Positions 9,770 through 19,254 of a stretch of DNA of 39,320 nucleotides are shown here, piece by piece. Source of the stretch: Lachnospiraceae bacterium (GTDB lineage: Bacteria > Bacillota > Clostridia > Lachnospirales > Lachnospiraceae); assembly GCA_018053995.1 (NCBI GenBank), contig JAGPKJ010000010.1, positions 1 to 39,320 on the forward strand. Reading direction: 5' to 3'. Made by a program: the position numbers and the translations under genes. Under the pieces are notes generated by a model that was given only the letters and a program-made list of their open reading frames with translations, had not been told where the DNA came from and did no database searches. How positions within the stretch are numbered: the stretch's first letter is position 1; each line of letters starts with the position of its first letter.

Positions 9770-10401
9770 CTCAACCTCTCTTCTATAACAGCATGACCAT
9801 TTTCAACATGTACCTTTCCGTTTGCGATCAGGTCGACCGCTTTCGGAAGTATAACCCACTCAGCCTGCTCCATAACACGCTTCTGAAGTATTTCCGGTGT
9901 ATCACCATAATGTACTTCTACAGGCTTCTGAAGTATGATAGGTCCCGTGTCCGTTCCCGCATCAACAAAATGCACTGTTGCACCTGTATACTTCACTCCC
10001 CTTGCAAGTACGGCTTCATGAACCTTAAGTCCATAAAATCCTTTTCCGCAAAATGAAGGAATAAGCGATGGATGGATATTGATGATCCGATATTCATACT
10101 TTTCAATAAGTTCCGGAGGAATTACCACGAGAAATCCCGCAAGCACGATGAGATCCGGCTTTACTTCATCGATCTTTTCAAGAAATGCTCTATTGAACTC
10201 AGCTCTTTCGCCATAATCCTTCGGAGATACACATATGCCGTCGATACCTGCCTTCCCCGCACGTTCCAACGCATATGCATCCTTGTTATTACTGATAACC
10301 CTGACTATCCTGGCATTAGTGATCGTTCCATTATGGGTCCCGTCGATCAGTGCCTGCAGATTCGTTCCGCCGCCTGATACACACACGAGTACTCTCAGCA
10401 T
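9766..10401 (-). CDS. purN: phosphoribosylglycinamide formyltransferase (10-formyl-THF dependent)
   Basis: 211 residues. Transfers a formyl group from 10-formyltetrahydrofolate to GAR, step three of purine synthesis. Seen: N-terminal [20 protein letters not shown], the catalytic Asn-His region [15 protein letters not shown], and the active-site aspartate motif [19 protein letters not shown] precedes the ATG, which overlaps the purM stop by 7 bp. Confidence 0.97.
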   Translation of the reverse strand: MLRVLVCVSGGGTNLQALIDGTHNGTITNARIVRVISNNKDAYALERAGKAGIDGICVSPKDYGERAEFNRAFLEKIDEVKPDLIVLAGFLVVIPPELIEKYEYRIINIHPSLIPSFCGKGFYGLKVHEAVLARGVKYTGATVHFVDAGTDTGPIILQKPVEVHYGDTPEILQKRVMEQAEWVILPKAVDLIANGKVHVENGHAVIEERLR

Positions 10402-11423
10402 AATTCGACTCCTTTTGTACCTGATAATGCTTTGCCTACAATGTAAGCCTTTTCTCCTGACTTCTCTATTGCAGATACAGTCTTTTCAGCATCTGCATGA
10501 TCAACTGCAAGCACCATTCCAAGACCCATGTTATATGTGTTATACATCAGCTTCTCGTCAAGCTCTCCCTTTTTCTGCATAAGCTGGAAAATAGGAGGAA
10601 CCGGGTAACTGTCCTTCTTTATAGAGACACAGATTCCATCCGGAAGCATTCTCGGAATATTCTCATAGAATCCGCCGCCTGTCACATGACTGCATCCCTT
10701 TATCGTTACCCCTGCATCTTTAACTGACTTCAGTGCCTTTACATATATCTTTGTTGGCTTTATCAGAACATTGCCTAGCTTATCTCCAAGTTCGTCATAA
10801 TATGTATCAAGACTTTCCTTTGTCATATCAAATATCTTGCGGACAAGTGAAAACCCGTTACTATGAACACCCGAAGATGCGATACCTATAAGAGTATCCC
10901 CATCCTTTATCGTCTGTCCTGTTATCATATCCTTTTCATCAACGACACCTACTGCAAATCCCGCAAGATCATATTCATCTTCCGGATAAAATCCCGGCAT
11001 CTCCGCTGTCTCTCCACCGATAAGTGCTGCCCCTGATTGCAGACATCCCTCAGATACTCCCTTGACTATCGCTGCTATCTTTTCAGGATAGTTCTTTCCA
11101 CATGCGATATAATCAAGGAAATAGAGCGGTTCGCCACCGGCACATGCGACATCATTTACGCACATCGCAACACAGTCGATTCCGACCGTATCATGTCTGT
11201 CCATAAGAAAAGCAAGCTTCAGCTTCGTTCCGACTCCATCAGTACCTGAAAGGAGTGTAGGTTTATCCATTCCTTTTATTTTCTCGAGTGAGAATGCTCC
11301 TGAAAAACCTCCAAGACCGCCGAGCACTTCCGGACGCATCGTCTCCTTGACATATTTCTTCATCAGTTCGACCGATTTGTATCCAGCCTCAATATCAACG
11401 CCTGCCTTCTTGTAATCCATCAT
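10395..11423 (-). CDS. purM: phosphoribosylformylglycinamidine cyclo-ligase (AIR synthetase)
   Basis: 342 residues. Closes the imidazole ring of FGAM to AIR using ATP. The conserved start [15 protein letters not shown] is visible. A glycine-rich [14 protein letters not shown] motif and [12 protein letters not shown] are typical of PurM. The start is either of two adjacent ATGs (11423 or 11420). GGAAAGGA lies about 10 bp upstream of the first, which I use. A further in-frame ATG at 11459 has no ribosome binding site. Confidence 0.96.
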   Translation of the reverse strand: MMDYKKAGVDIEAGYKSVELMKKYVKETMRPEVLGGLGGFSGAFSLEKIKGMDKPTLLSGTDGVGTKLKLAFLMDRHDTVGIDCVAMCVNDVACAGGEPLYFLDYIACGKNYPEKIAAIVKGVSEGCLQSGAALIGGETAEMPGFYPEDEYDLAGFAVGVVDEKDMITGQTIKDGDTLIGIASSGVHSNGFSLVRKIFDMTKESLDTYYDELGDKLGNVLIKPTKIYVKALKSVKDAGVTIKGCSHVTGGGFYENIPRMLPDGICVSIKKDSYPVPPIFQLMQKKGELDEKLMYNTYNMGLGMVLAVDHADAEKTVSAIEKSGEKAYIVGKALSGTKGVELC

Positions 11424-11507
11424 TTTGGGTATGTCCTTTCCCGCTGCTGCGGTATGCAAGTTGTAGTATCCTCAACTATCGTGATTTTCATCATTTTGAC
11501 GGTTTTG

Positions 11508-12014
11508 TCATTTATTGTAATTCTGGTATCCTGTCTCCTGAAGTCTGCTGTCTTTATCCTGCACGCTCTGTTTAAGTCCTGCACTATATTCCTTAAGCTT
11601 ATTAAGCAGATCTGCATCTGATATCGCAAGCATCTTTGCTGCGAGCAGACCTGCATTCGCGCCTCCGTTTATCGCGACAGTAGCAACAGGTATCCCTGAC
11701 GGCATCTGAACTATAGAATAGAGAGAATCACGTCCGCCCAGTGATGTCGTATGCATCGGTATTCCGATCACCGGAAGCGGGAATATCGCTGCGCACATTC
11801 CCGGAAGATGAGCTGCCATTCCTGCGCCTGCGATTATTACTTTGTACCCTTCAGATTCCGCATTTTTTGCATACTGGAAGAATACATCCGGTTCTCTGTG
11901 TGCGGAAATTATGTTCATGTCATAAGTGATTCCAAGCTTGTCTAGTACTTCCGCTGCTTTTGCCATGATCGGCATATCAGAGTCACTTCCCATAACTATT
12001 CCAACCTGTGCCAT
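11508..12014 (-). CDS. purE: 5-(carboxyamino)imidazole ribonucleotide mutase
   Basis: 168 residues, class I PurE size. Converts N5-CAIR to CAIR. Motifs: VGIVMGSDSDMPIM at the N-terminus, SAHREPD, and GMAAHLPGMCAA with the GIPMHTTSLGGRDSL segment. The ATG at 12014 sits 6 bp after GGAGG; an in-frame ATG 15 bp upstream is too close to that site. PurK, the usual partner, is not in the window. The upstream 158 bp are AT-rich and hold a weak candidate promoter (TTATAA, 17 bp, TAATAT) and a small inverted repeat ACAGTT/AACTGT. I see no purine-riboswitch core. This is the first gene of the pur group. Confidence 0.96.
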   Translation of the reverse strand: MAQVGIVMGSDSDMPIMAKAAEVLDKLGITYDMNIISAHREPDVFFQYAKNAESEGYKVIIAGAGMAAHLPGMCAAIFPLPVIGIPMHTTSLGGRDSLYSIVQMPSGIPVATVAINGGANAGLLAAKMLAISDADLLNKLKEYSAGLKQSVQDKDSRLQETGYQNYNK

Positions 12015-12172
12015 GTTCTGCCTCCACATTCTCTTTTTGCTTCCGTCGTCCTTATATCTCTAGATCCATAATAGTACGAATAGACTTTTAACATCTCATC
12101 ATAATATATTATCCCGTTACAGTTTACATTATAACTGTTTCCCTGTTCAAGGATTCGTTTCTTAATATTATA

Positions 12173-14281
12173 TTATGATGCATCAAATGCCTTGTTCAGC
12201 TCTTCAGTACCCGGAAGTACGAATCGTCCGTCCTTGATTATCGTTATCCTGCTTCCATCGGCACGCACTGCCTCTATCGATCCAAGTTCATCATATGGGA
12301 TCGTGATATCAGTGTGGCATCCGAAATATGCCTTGTCAGGTTCACTCTTTCTAAGATCAGATATTGAATTTGATCTTGCGATAAGTTCCTTTCCATCAGG
12401 ATTCCAGGTCTTATTATCTTCATCGCGTGAATAACATGTATCGCCAAACGCAAAATGCGGTCCTGTTTTTTCCGCGATAAGGATATCCAGTTTTGATTCT
12501 ATGTCGAATTTTCTCGCTGCAACATACGCAATAGTATTTGTTCCAATGGCAAATTCTCCCATCGGCAGTATGCCGTGATGGAACATTATATTGTCATCAA
12601 TGAGTTTTCTGTCCACAGCGTGATCTGAGAAATTAGAGCAGTCATAGTCAACTGCCATCCCTTCCTTTACATTTATCAGAAGATCCCTGTATTCCAGACC
12701 ATTGATGAAGACTTTTTTAACATTAAGTACACCGTTCGTTCCCTCAAGGACTGGTGATGTAAACACCTCGCCGACAGGTATATTGACATCTGCGACACAG
12801 TTTTCGAAATTAGACTGATGTGCCGGATCCTTAAGTTCATGAAGCATGATCTTAAGATCTGTCTTATTGCCGTCTTTGCCCTTCACTTCCGCGTATATGC
12901 CCTGATCAAGCGCATCTATTATGCTCTGCTGTATCACCGCATATTTTGCACTTTCAAGTGAATTGATCTTCACGATCTCATCGAATATCTCTTTATACTG
13001 TACTCCGATCTCTGGTGAGGGAAATGAAATAATCGTGAAACATCTGTGGCTGCTTACGACATAATCATATACTGCTGCCGTCGCTTTTGATGTATATGAA
13101 GCTGAAAGCTTCTTCTGTTCGTCATTATATGCCGGAATCTCACCTGAGGATACCGGTTCAAAATCTTTTTCTCCGAAAATAAGAAGTACTGCCGGTCCGC
13201 CGTATACGGCCGCCTGCTCTCTGTGCTCCTCAAATGAAGCCCTTATGCCTTCGAGCTTTCTCGTTACCAGTCTTCCGTCAAGGAACAGTGCCAGATCTTC
13301 TCTGTGATCAAAATCATACTGCTTGTTCGGATTGGCTCCATATATACAAGATCTTTCAAGTTCATATCCGGCAAAGATAGAATTTGCGTTTGTGGACATT
13401 GCGACCTTAAATCCCATCTTTTCAAAATTCTTGACCGCTCTGACATAAAAGCGCTCAAATCCAAACTGCCCGCGGATATTGACACTCTTCACCTTCGTGA
13501 TGTCTTTATTCATCATCTTGAATCCGTTCTTAAAGCCTTCGGTAAATGTGTCTGCCATAAGATCGACTTTATCGGTCGGAAGCTCTGCGATATGTGCTGC
13601 TGTATGTTCAATTCCTTTTGATATATATTCGCCTGTGTAGAAAAGGTAACGAATATCCGATAGATCTGATTCCATTATCAGTTTATATACGAACTCATCA
13701 TCTGTATTGACCTGCGACACCGTAGAATGAAGTGCTCCGTATTCTGCGTAATCGCTTACATACCAGTACATCGCACTCTTCACATATTTCGCTTTTATCT
13801 CAATATCATCCTGTGCTGCATCACGGAATATCCCATATATCTCAAGCAAAAGTTCAAGTCTGATAACGATCCCGATCTTGTCGCCCTGATACGCGCTGCT
13901 GATCATCGCCCTCGTTTCGGCAGCAAGAAATGAAAGGAGCTGTCCAAGTTCCTTTCCAAAAAGATTCGAGGTATACACCGGATTCGTATAGCTTGTATCA
14001 TAATGATCCGGCGTTATATCAGAATAAAGTTCATTATTCATAAGTCTAAGTTCGTTAAGGCTCATCTGCCTGATGGATCCATTCGCGACAGCCCCCGCAT
14101 GTTCTCTTATCATAAGACAGAACTGCGCCTGTTTCATGAAATAATCCTTATATTTCTCGCTTGTATCCTGCTGATCTGACATTCCTTCGATGCCTTCCCA
14201 CGCAAGGGCGAGTCTCTCATCTATCTGTTCCTGTGTATCAGGGATATAGACGCACTCTTCATTCTTTTCTTCTGTTTCCAT
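12173..14281 (-). CDS. M29-family metallo-aminopeptidase with a large N-terminal extension
   Basis: 702 residues. The C-terminal approximately 370 residues carry the M29 (AmpS/AmpT) metal-site motifs: VGEVFTSP (E505), MGEFAIGTN (E576), HFAFGD (H609) and HTDIT (H656, D658). These enzymes use two divalent metals to release N-terminal amino acids in the cytoplasm; there is no signal peptide. Ordinary M29 enzymes are about 370-415 residues, so roughly 300 N-terminal residues are extra. That part is acidic and largely helical with no motif I recognise. The ATG at 14281 follows GGAAG by 7 bp. It lies between purE and a small membrane protein gene and may be co-transcribed with nrdD-pyrF-pyrE. Confidence 0.88.
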   Translation of the reverse strand: METEEKNEECVYIPDTQEQIDERLALAWEGIEGMSDQQDTSEKYKDYFMKQAQFCLMIREHAGAVANGSIRQMSLNELRLMNNELYSDITPDHYDTSYTNPVYTSNLFGKELGQLLSFLAAETRAMISSAYQGDKIGIVIRLELLLEIYGIFRDAAQDDIEIKAKYVKSAMYWYVSDYAEYGALHSTVSQVNTDDEFVYKLIMESDLSDIRYLFYTGEYISKGIEHTAAHIAELPTDKVDLMADTFTEGFKNGFKMMNKDITKVKSVNIRGQFGFERFYVRAVKNFEKMGFKVAMSTNANSIFAGYELERSCIYGANPNKQYDFDHREDLALFLDGRLVTRKLEGIRASFEEHREQAAVYGGPAVLLIFGEKDFEPVSSGEIPAYNDEQKKLSASYTSKATAAVYDYVVSSHRCFTIISFPSPEIGVQYKEIFDEIVKINSLESAKYAVIQQSIIDALDQGIYAEVKGKDGNKTDLKIMLHELKDPAHQSNFENCVADVNIPVGEVFTSPVLEGTNGVLNVKKVFINGLEYRDLLINVKEGMAVDYDCSNFSDHAVDRKLIDDNIMFHHGILPMGEFAIGTNTIAYVAARKFDIESKLDILIAEKTGPHFAFGDTCYSRDEDNKTWNPDGKELIARSNSISDLRKSEPDKAYFGCHTDITIPYDELGSIEAVRADGSRITIIKDGRFVLPGTEELNKAFDAS

Positions 14282-14383
14282 CAGTTATCTTCCAAACCTT
14301 CCCTTCCTTAAATATCTATGATGCTGCGAACTTCTTCACTTCCTGAAATGCGGTTCCCACATTTGGAAGTCTCTGCAGTTCTA

Positions 14384-14725
14384 TTACAGGTATGCTCCTG
14401 CATACAGTATGATACTCGCCATCACAAGCGCTATCGTATTCAGAACTATCCCGAGGTACGCAAAAAAATGAAATCTATCAGGCTCTGTCTTTGCAAAGAG
14501 TCCAAGTACAAGTCCGACCCCTGCAAGCACCGTAGTCATAAAAAGTGCAAGTCCAAAATTGGCACCTACTTTTCCTGACAAATGAAAGCTCCTGACAACT
14601 CCATAAATAAAAGAGGTGATGCATATCGCGCCAAAAGCCGACGACATCATGCCTTTGCCTGATTGTAATTTTCCTGTGAAAATGACATTTCTACCGAAGT
14701 ATTTCATGACCTGATCCTTAAACAC
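14384..14725 (-). CDS. small three-helix membrane protein (DUF6142-like)
   Basis: 113 residues using a GTG start at 14725, 7 bp after the strong site AAGGAGG. The frame is open 9 codons further upstream to an ATG at 14752, but the ribosome binding site would then lie inside the gene. After a short basic N-terminus (FKDQVMKYFGRNVIF) come hydrophobic helices at about 35-52, 60-80 and 88-110. A KTEPDRFHFFAYLGI segment lies before the last helix. It resembles small DUF6142-type proteins of Clostridia. The function is unknown. It lies 40 bp downstream of another tiny membrane protein gene. Confidence 0.75.
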   Translation of the reverse strand: MFKDQVMKYFGRNVIFTGKLQSGKGMMSSAFGAICITSFIYGVVRSFHLSGKVGANFGLALFMTTVLAGVGLVLGLFAKTEPDRFHFFAYLGIVLNTIALVMASIILYAGAYL

Positions 14726-14765
14726 AGCATCCCCTCCTTGTTTATTTTGCAAAGAGGGGATATCT

Positions 14766-14918
14766 TTAGAATAATATCTTTGATTTTACCTTTAGAAGCT
14801 TTGCCCCAGTCACCATAAGAAGAACTCCGCAAGTTATCCCTACCACCGTTACTATCACTCCTACAGCGATATTCATGCTTCCTGATCTTCCCATTGTCTT
14901 ATATGTCTTCTCTTCCAT
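14766..14918 (-). CDS. 50-residue single-pass membrane protein
   Basis: A very short gene. The ATG at 14918 follows GGAGG by 5 bp; the stop is at 14766-14768. The N-terminus MEEKTYKTMGRSGSMNIAVG is polar. One hydrophobic helix follows at about 17-37 (VGVIVTVVGITCGVLLMVTG), then a basic tail AKLLKVKSKILF, predicting N-out/C-in or a cytosolic basic end. The strong ribosome binding site, the complete frame and the gene-like spacing to pyrE and the next small membrane gene support reality. I believe similar tiny proteins occur beside pyrE in related genomes, from memory only. Confidence 0.7.
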   Translation of the reverse strand: MEEKTYKTMGRSGSMNIAVGVIVTVVGITCGVLLMVTGAKLLKVKSKILF

Positions 14919-15008
14919 ACGAACCTCCAGATTTCAGAACATTTCCTGCTTCTCACCAGCTGACTTTCCTGTCGATCATATCTTCAGCCGATGTGTCTTC
15001 TGCTTATG

Positions 15009-15692
15009 TCAGATTCCAACCGCTGCGCCGTACTGTCTGTAATAGTCATCAAGGCGGCTCTTCATCTCATCATCTATATATACTTTTCCATGATAAGGCT
15101 TATCATACAGATAATCAACAACTTCAGACATATTTACGATCGCTTTTGTCTGGAATCCGTACTTGTCTTTTATCTCATCAAGTGCACCTTTATCACCCTG
15201 TCCGCGTTCTTCGCGATTAAGCGAAACGATAAGTCCGCGTATATCTATCTTCGCCTGAGCACGTATTATCGGTACAGTCTCCTCCATTGATTTCCCGGAA
15301 GTCGTAACGTCTTCTATGATGACTACTTTATCGCCATCCTTAAGTCCGGTTCCCAGAAGTATCCCCGCATCTCCATGATCCTTGGCTTCCTTACGGTTCG
15401 CGCAATAACGTATATCTTTACCAAAAAGTCTGCTGTATGATACCGCCGTCGTTACCGCAAGCGGTATGCCTTTGTAAGCAGGTCCGAACAATACGTCAAA
15501 ATCATCGCCGTATGCATCATGTATTGCGCGCGCGTAATAATCTCCCAGCCTCATGAGCTGAGTTCCTGTTACATATGCTCCCGCATTCATAAAGAAAGGC
15601 GACTTTCTTCCGCTCTTGAGCGTGAAATCGCCAAACTTCAGTACTTCGCTGTCTACCATAAATTCAATAAACTCTTTTTTATAATCTTCCAT
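15009..15692 (-). CDS. pyrE: orotate phosphoribosyltransferase
   Basis: 227 residues. Converts orotate and PRPP to OMP, the fifth step of pyrimidine synthesis. The PRPP-binding motif VVIIEDVTTSGKSMEE is clear, with FTLKSGRKSPFFMNAG near the N-terminus and FGPAYKGIPLAV in the core. AAAGG precedes the ATG. It follows pyrF by 53 bp and is in the same transcription unit as nrdD, so nucleotide synthesis genes are grouped here. Confidence 0.97.
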   Translation of the reverse strand: MEDYKKEFIEFMVDSEVLKFGDFTLKSGRKSPFFMNAGAYVTGTQLMRLGDYYARAIHDAYGDDFDVLFGPAYKGIPLAVTTAVSYSRLFGKDIRYCANRKEAKDHGDAGILLGTGLKDGDKVVIIEDVTTSGKSMEETVPIIRAQAKIDIRGLIVSLNREERGQGDKGALDEIKDKYGFQTKAIVNMSEVVDYLYDKPYHGKVYIDDEMKSRLDDYYRQYGAAVGI

Positions 15693-15745
15693 TTCACACC
15701 TTTCATGATCATCATAACTCTGTGATTACTTTCCGAGTGCTCCGT

Positions 15746-16681
15746 TTATATCATCTTTCTTCCGAGTGCTTCGTTAATATCGTCCTTCATAGCTATGACT
15801 GCTGCACGCGACGCATCAGCAAAATTTTCTTCACCATACGACGCATAGTCCTTATTCTGATAAGCCGCGATTATTCCACGCGATGAATTAACGATCGCTC
15901 CAAGTCCGTCTTTATTAAAGAAATGAACAAGATCCGCGCCTTTTCCGCCCTGTGCTCCATACCCCGGAACAAGGATATATGTATGTGGCATAAGGCTTCG
16001 CATCTTCATACCTGCCTCAGGATACGTTGCGCCAACGACTGCTCCGACTTCGCTGTAATCGCCTTTCATAAGTGACGACCCCCACTCAGCGACCTTTATT
16101 CCGACTTCCACGTATAACGTTTTCCCGCTATCAAGTTTGCGATCCTGAAATTCGCCGCTGCTCGGATTTGATGTCTTTACAAGAACAAATATCCCTCTGT
16201 CTGAACGTTCACAGACTTCCATAAACGGCTTTACACCGTCAGTCCCAAGATACGGATTGACAGTAGCCATGTCTTCGTCGAACCCTCTGTATCTCTTTGT
16301 GCCGATCGTGATCTCTCCAAGATGACCGACCGCATATGCTTCAGATGTAGATCCTATATCAGCTCTCTTTATGTCCCCGATAACAATGAGCCCGTGAGCA
16401 TGAGCGTATTTTATCGTCTCTGCATAACACTTCTCACCCGCTGTACCAAGCTGCTCGTACATCGCGCTCTGTGGTTTGACTGCCGGCACGAGGTCGCACA
16501 CTGCATCTATTATCTTTTTGTTAAATAAAAGAAAAGCTTCAGCTGCTCCTTCCTGAGTCTCTCCGAATCTGTCGAAAGACTCTTTTAGGATATGTTCGGG
16601 AATGTACTTCAGCATCGGATCAAGTCCGACTACTATAGGCGCATTTTTATTCTCGATTGCAGCTATAAGCTTTTCTATCAT
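15746..16681 (-). CDS. pyrF: orotidine 5'-phosphate decarboxylase (long, type 2)
   Basis: 311 residues, matching the longer subfamily (about 270-310) rather than the 230-residue form. Decarboxylates OMP to UMP. Seen: PIVVGLDPML at the N-terminus, the catalytic GDIKRADIGST, VNPYLGTDGV, and the phosphate-binding VPGYGAQGGKG. The start at 16681 has GGAG 9 bp upstream, 33 bp after the nrdD stop. The 3' end carries a 29-bp imperfect tandem duplication (15731-15788) that appears to have shifted the original terminal codons, leaving an out-of-frame fossil of the tail after the stop. Confidence 0.96.
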   Translation of the reverse strand: MIEKLIAAIENKNAPIVVGLDPMLKYIPEHILKESFDRFGETQEGAAEAFLLFNKKIIDAVCDLVPAVKPQSAMYEQLGTAGEKCYAETIKYAHAHGLIVIGDIKRADIGSTSEAYAVGHLGEITIGTKRYRGFDEDMATVNPYLGTDGVKPFMEVCERSDRGIFVLVKTSNPSSGEFQDRKLDSGKTLYVEVGIKVAEWGSSLMKGDYSEVGAVVGATYPEAGMKMRSLMPHTYILVPGYGAQGGKGADLVHFFNKDGLGAIVNSSRGIIAAYQNKDYASYGEENFADASRAAVIAMKDDINEALGRKMI

Positions 16682-16714
16682 TTTGATTAACTCCAGGTTA
16701 TTTTTTTTGATTCT

Positions 16715-19123
16715 TCAGACTAAAGCTTTCTCAGTCTTAGTCACTTTTGCTTCATCACAATACTTCTTTATATTTGAAGCATTTACTACCTTGTGGAAAT
16801 CATCTCCGTTCACGATCACAAGCGTCGGTGCCTGCATAACTCCATATCTGCCTGCAAGTTCTATATTTTCCTCAGCGTCGACAGGGATATAATCCTGTCC
16901 TTTCATATATTCCTTGGCAAGTTTACAATTCGGGCATGTCTTCGTCGTAAACAGGTACTTGATCTTCTTCGGAGTCTCGACTTTGATATTCACTTCCTTT
17001 TTATCAAAATCTGACATTGTTACGACTGCATGTACAGGACGTTTAAGTGATGATCTGCCTATATCATATACTGTACGGTTCTTATACTCCTGAAGCTTGC
17101 CGTCATTCCAGTTCTGAACCGGACGATAATAGCCCGTGATACGGCTATAGACTTCAGTCGGCTTGCCACAGTGCGGACATACCTTCTGTTCTCCGGCAAG
17201 ATAGCCATGCTCTGAACAGATGCTATATGTCGGCGACAGAGTATAATAAGGCAGCTTATAATTCTCTGATATAGTGCGTACAAGATTTGCCGCTGCTTTC
17301 CAGTCAGGAAGCTTTTCTCCAAGGAATGCATGGAACACTGTACCCGATGTATATAACGTCTGTATCCCATCCTGAATGTCAAGTGCATCAAATATATCTG
17401 ATGTGTAATCAACAGGAAGATGTGACGAATTAGTATAGTAAGGAGTATCTCCCGGCTTGCCTGCAGTCTTTATTGACGGCCACTTAGCCCTGTCATGCTT
17501 GGCGAGTCTGTATGATGTACTCTCTGCCGGAGTAGCCTCAAGGTTATAGAGATCGCCATACTTCTCCTGATAATCAGACAGACGTTCACGCATATGATTC
17601 AGAACTTTCTTTGTAAATTCCTGTGTACGCTTGTCAGTCATATCTGCACGAAGCCAGTTAGCGTTGAGACCTGCTTCATTCATTCCGATAAGACCTATCG
17701 TCGAGAAGTGGTTCTTGAATGTTCCAAGATATCTTCTCGTATAAGGATAAAGTCCTTCATTAAGGAGCTTTGTGATGACTTCTCTCTTGATCTTAAGTGA
17801 CCTTGCAGAGATATCCATCATCTTATCAAGCTGTGCAAAGAAATCCTCTTCGTCTTTCGCAAGATATGCGATACGAGGTATATTGATCGTAACAACGCCT
17901 ACAGATCCCGTGCTCTCTCCTGAGCCAAAATATCCGCCTGACTTCTTGCGCAGTTCACGAAGATCAAGTCTGAGCCTGCAGCACATCGATCTCACATCGC
18001 TGGGGTTCATATCTGAATTCACGTAATTCGAAAAATAAGGCGTACCGTATTTTGATGTCATCTCAAACAGGAGCTTATTGTTCTCAGTGTCGCTCCAGTC
18101 AAAATCTTTCGTTATTGAATATGTAGGGATAGGATACTGGAATCCTCTGCCCTCAGCATCACCTTCGACCATCGTCTCGATAAATGCCTTATTGACCATA
18201 TCCATCTCTTTCTTGCAGTCCTTATAACAGAAATCCTGTTCTTCTCCGCCAACGATCGCCGGAAGTTCAGCAAGATCGTCAGGCACCGTCCAATCAAGCG
18301 TTATATTAGTGAACGGAGACTGTGTGCCCCATCTTGAAGGAGTGTTTACACCATAGATAAATGATTCAATGCATTTTTTCACTTCAGAGTATGAAAGCTT
18401 GTCCGTCTTCACAAACGGTGCAAGATATGTATCAAACGATGAGAATGCCTGAGCGCCCGCCCACTCATTCTGCATTATGCCAAGGAAATTGACCATCTGG
18501 TTGCAGAGTACTGACAGATGCTTTGCCGGAGCAGATGTGATCTTGCCCGGGATTCCGCCAAGTCCTTCCTTGATAAGCTGCTTAAGTGACCAGCCCGCAC
18601 AGTATCCTGTGAGCATAGACAGATCATGTATGTGAATATCCGCATTTCTATGCGCATTCGCTATCTCTTCATCGTATATCTCAGAAAGCCAGTAATTAGC
18701 TGTCACTGCGCCCGAGTTGCTAAGAATCAGTCCGCCGACCGAATAAGTCACTGTAGAATTCTCTTTGACTCTCCAGTCCTCGACTTTGACATAACTGTCG
18801 ACAACCTTCTTGTAGTCAAGGATCGTAGAATTCATGTTGCGCATCTTCTCATGCTGTTTGCGATAAAGGATATAAGCCTTCGCCGCCTCATGATATCCTG
18901 CCTGTTCCAGTACATTTTCAACGCTGTCCTGGATATCTTCTACGTGGATCTTGCCATCGTCTACTTTCTCCTGAAAATCCGATGTTACGCGAAGTGCCAG
19001 CATGTCGACGATATCATTATTGAACTCGACATTAGTGGCATTAAAAGCCGCTATTATGGCATCGTCAATCTTTGTAAGCTGAAATTCGGCGTCTCTTCCA
19101 TCCCTCTTTACTACCTGAAACAT
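16715..19123 (-). CDS. nrdD: anaerobic ribonucleoside-triphosphate reductase with C-terminal glutaredoxin-like domain
   Basis: 802 residues from the ATG at 19123, which follows GGAGGGG. Reduces ribonucleotides to deoxyribonucleotides without oxygen using a glycyl radical. An N-terminal ATP-cone occupies about 1-95 (FQVVKRDGRDAEFQ). The catalytic domain ends in a zinc motif (C-S-E-H then CPHC) and the glycyl radical motif RITGYYRPVQNWNDGK with the radical glycine near 664. After this the protein continues about 130 residues with a thioredoxin/glutaredoxin-like domain carrying CPNC at about 730-733 (LFTTKTCPNC). That suggests thiol-based rather than formate-based reduction. No nrdG activase gene is visible in the window. 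It has a strong promoter and two NrdR boxes upstream. Confidence 0.96.
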   Translation of the reverse strand: MFQVVKRDGRDAEFQLTKIDDAIIAAFNATNVEFNNDIVDMLALRVTSDFQEKVDDGKIHVEDIQDSVENVLEQAGYHEAAKAYILYRKQHEKMRNMNSTILDYKKVVDSYVKVEDWRVKENSTVTYSVGGLILSNSGAVTANYWLSEIYDEEIANAHRNADIHIHDLSMLTGYCAGWSLKQLIKEGLGGIPGKITSAPAKHLSVLCNQMVNFLGIMQNEWAGAQAFSSFDTYLAPFVKTDKLSYSEVKKCIESFIYGVNTPSRWGTQSPFTNITLDWTVPDDLAELPAIVGGEEQDFCYKDCKKEMDMVNKAFIETMVEGDAEGRGFQYPIPTYSITKDFDWSDTENNKLLFEMTSKYGTPYFSNYVNSDMNPSDVRSMCCRLRLDLRELRKKSGGYFGSGESTGSVGVVTINIPRIAYLAKDEEDFFAQLDKMMDISARSLKIKREVITKLLNEGLYPYTRRYLGTFKNHFSTIGLIGMNEAGLNANWLRADMTDKRTQEFTKKVLNHMRERLSDYQEKYGDLYNLEATPAESTSYRLAKHDRAKWPSIKTAGKPGDTPYYTNSSHLPVDYTSDIFDALDIQDGIQTLYTSGTVFHAFLGEKLPDWKAAANLVRTISENYKLPYYTLSPTYSICSEHGYLAGEQKVCPHCGKPTEVYSRITGYYRPVQNWNDGKLQEYKNRTVYDIGRSSLKRPVHAVVTMSDFDKKEVNIKVETPKKIKYLFTTKTCPNCKLAKEYMKGQDYIPVDAEENIELAGRYGVMQAPTLVIVNGDDFHKVVNASNIKKYCDEAKVTKTEKALV

Positions 19124-19186
19124 ACGCTTCCCCTCCATACATTTTAATAATTATGTAACCTTCCCACTCTTCGCGGGTACAAAAAA

Positions 19187-19215
19187 ATTGTATCATCGCA
19201 GTGTATGTATGTCAA
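19187..19215 (-). promoter_or_regulatory. sigma-A-type promoter of nrdD
   Basis: Read on the minus strand: a perfect -35 TTGACA (19215-19210), a 17-bp spacer and a -10 TACAAT (19192-19187). Transcription would start near 19180, giving a leader of about 55 nt before the nrdD ATG. It is among the best consensus promoters in the window. Confidence 0.8.
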
Positions 19216-19223
19216 TACAAAAA

Positions 19224-19239
19224 CTACAATATATATCAT
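19224..19239 (-). promoter_or_regulatory. NrdR box, promoter-proximal (degenerate)
   Basis: CTACAATATATATCAT on the plus strand matches the 16-bp NrdR consensus ACACWATATATWGTGT at 11 positions. It begins 9 bp upstream of the nrdD -35. Its identity is supported mainly by spacing: it starts exactly 31 bp from the second, much better box. Confidence 0.6.
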
Positions 19240-19254
19240 CCCGATGTTATGTAA

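Noticed and set aside
12015..12172. Purine riboswitch upstream of purE
   Set aside because: The conserved purine-aptamer core sequences and paired loops are not present; only a weak promoter and a 6-bp inverted repeat are visible.
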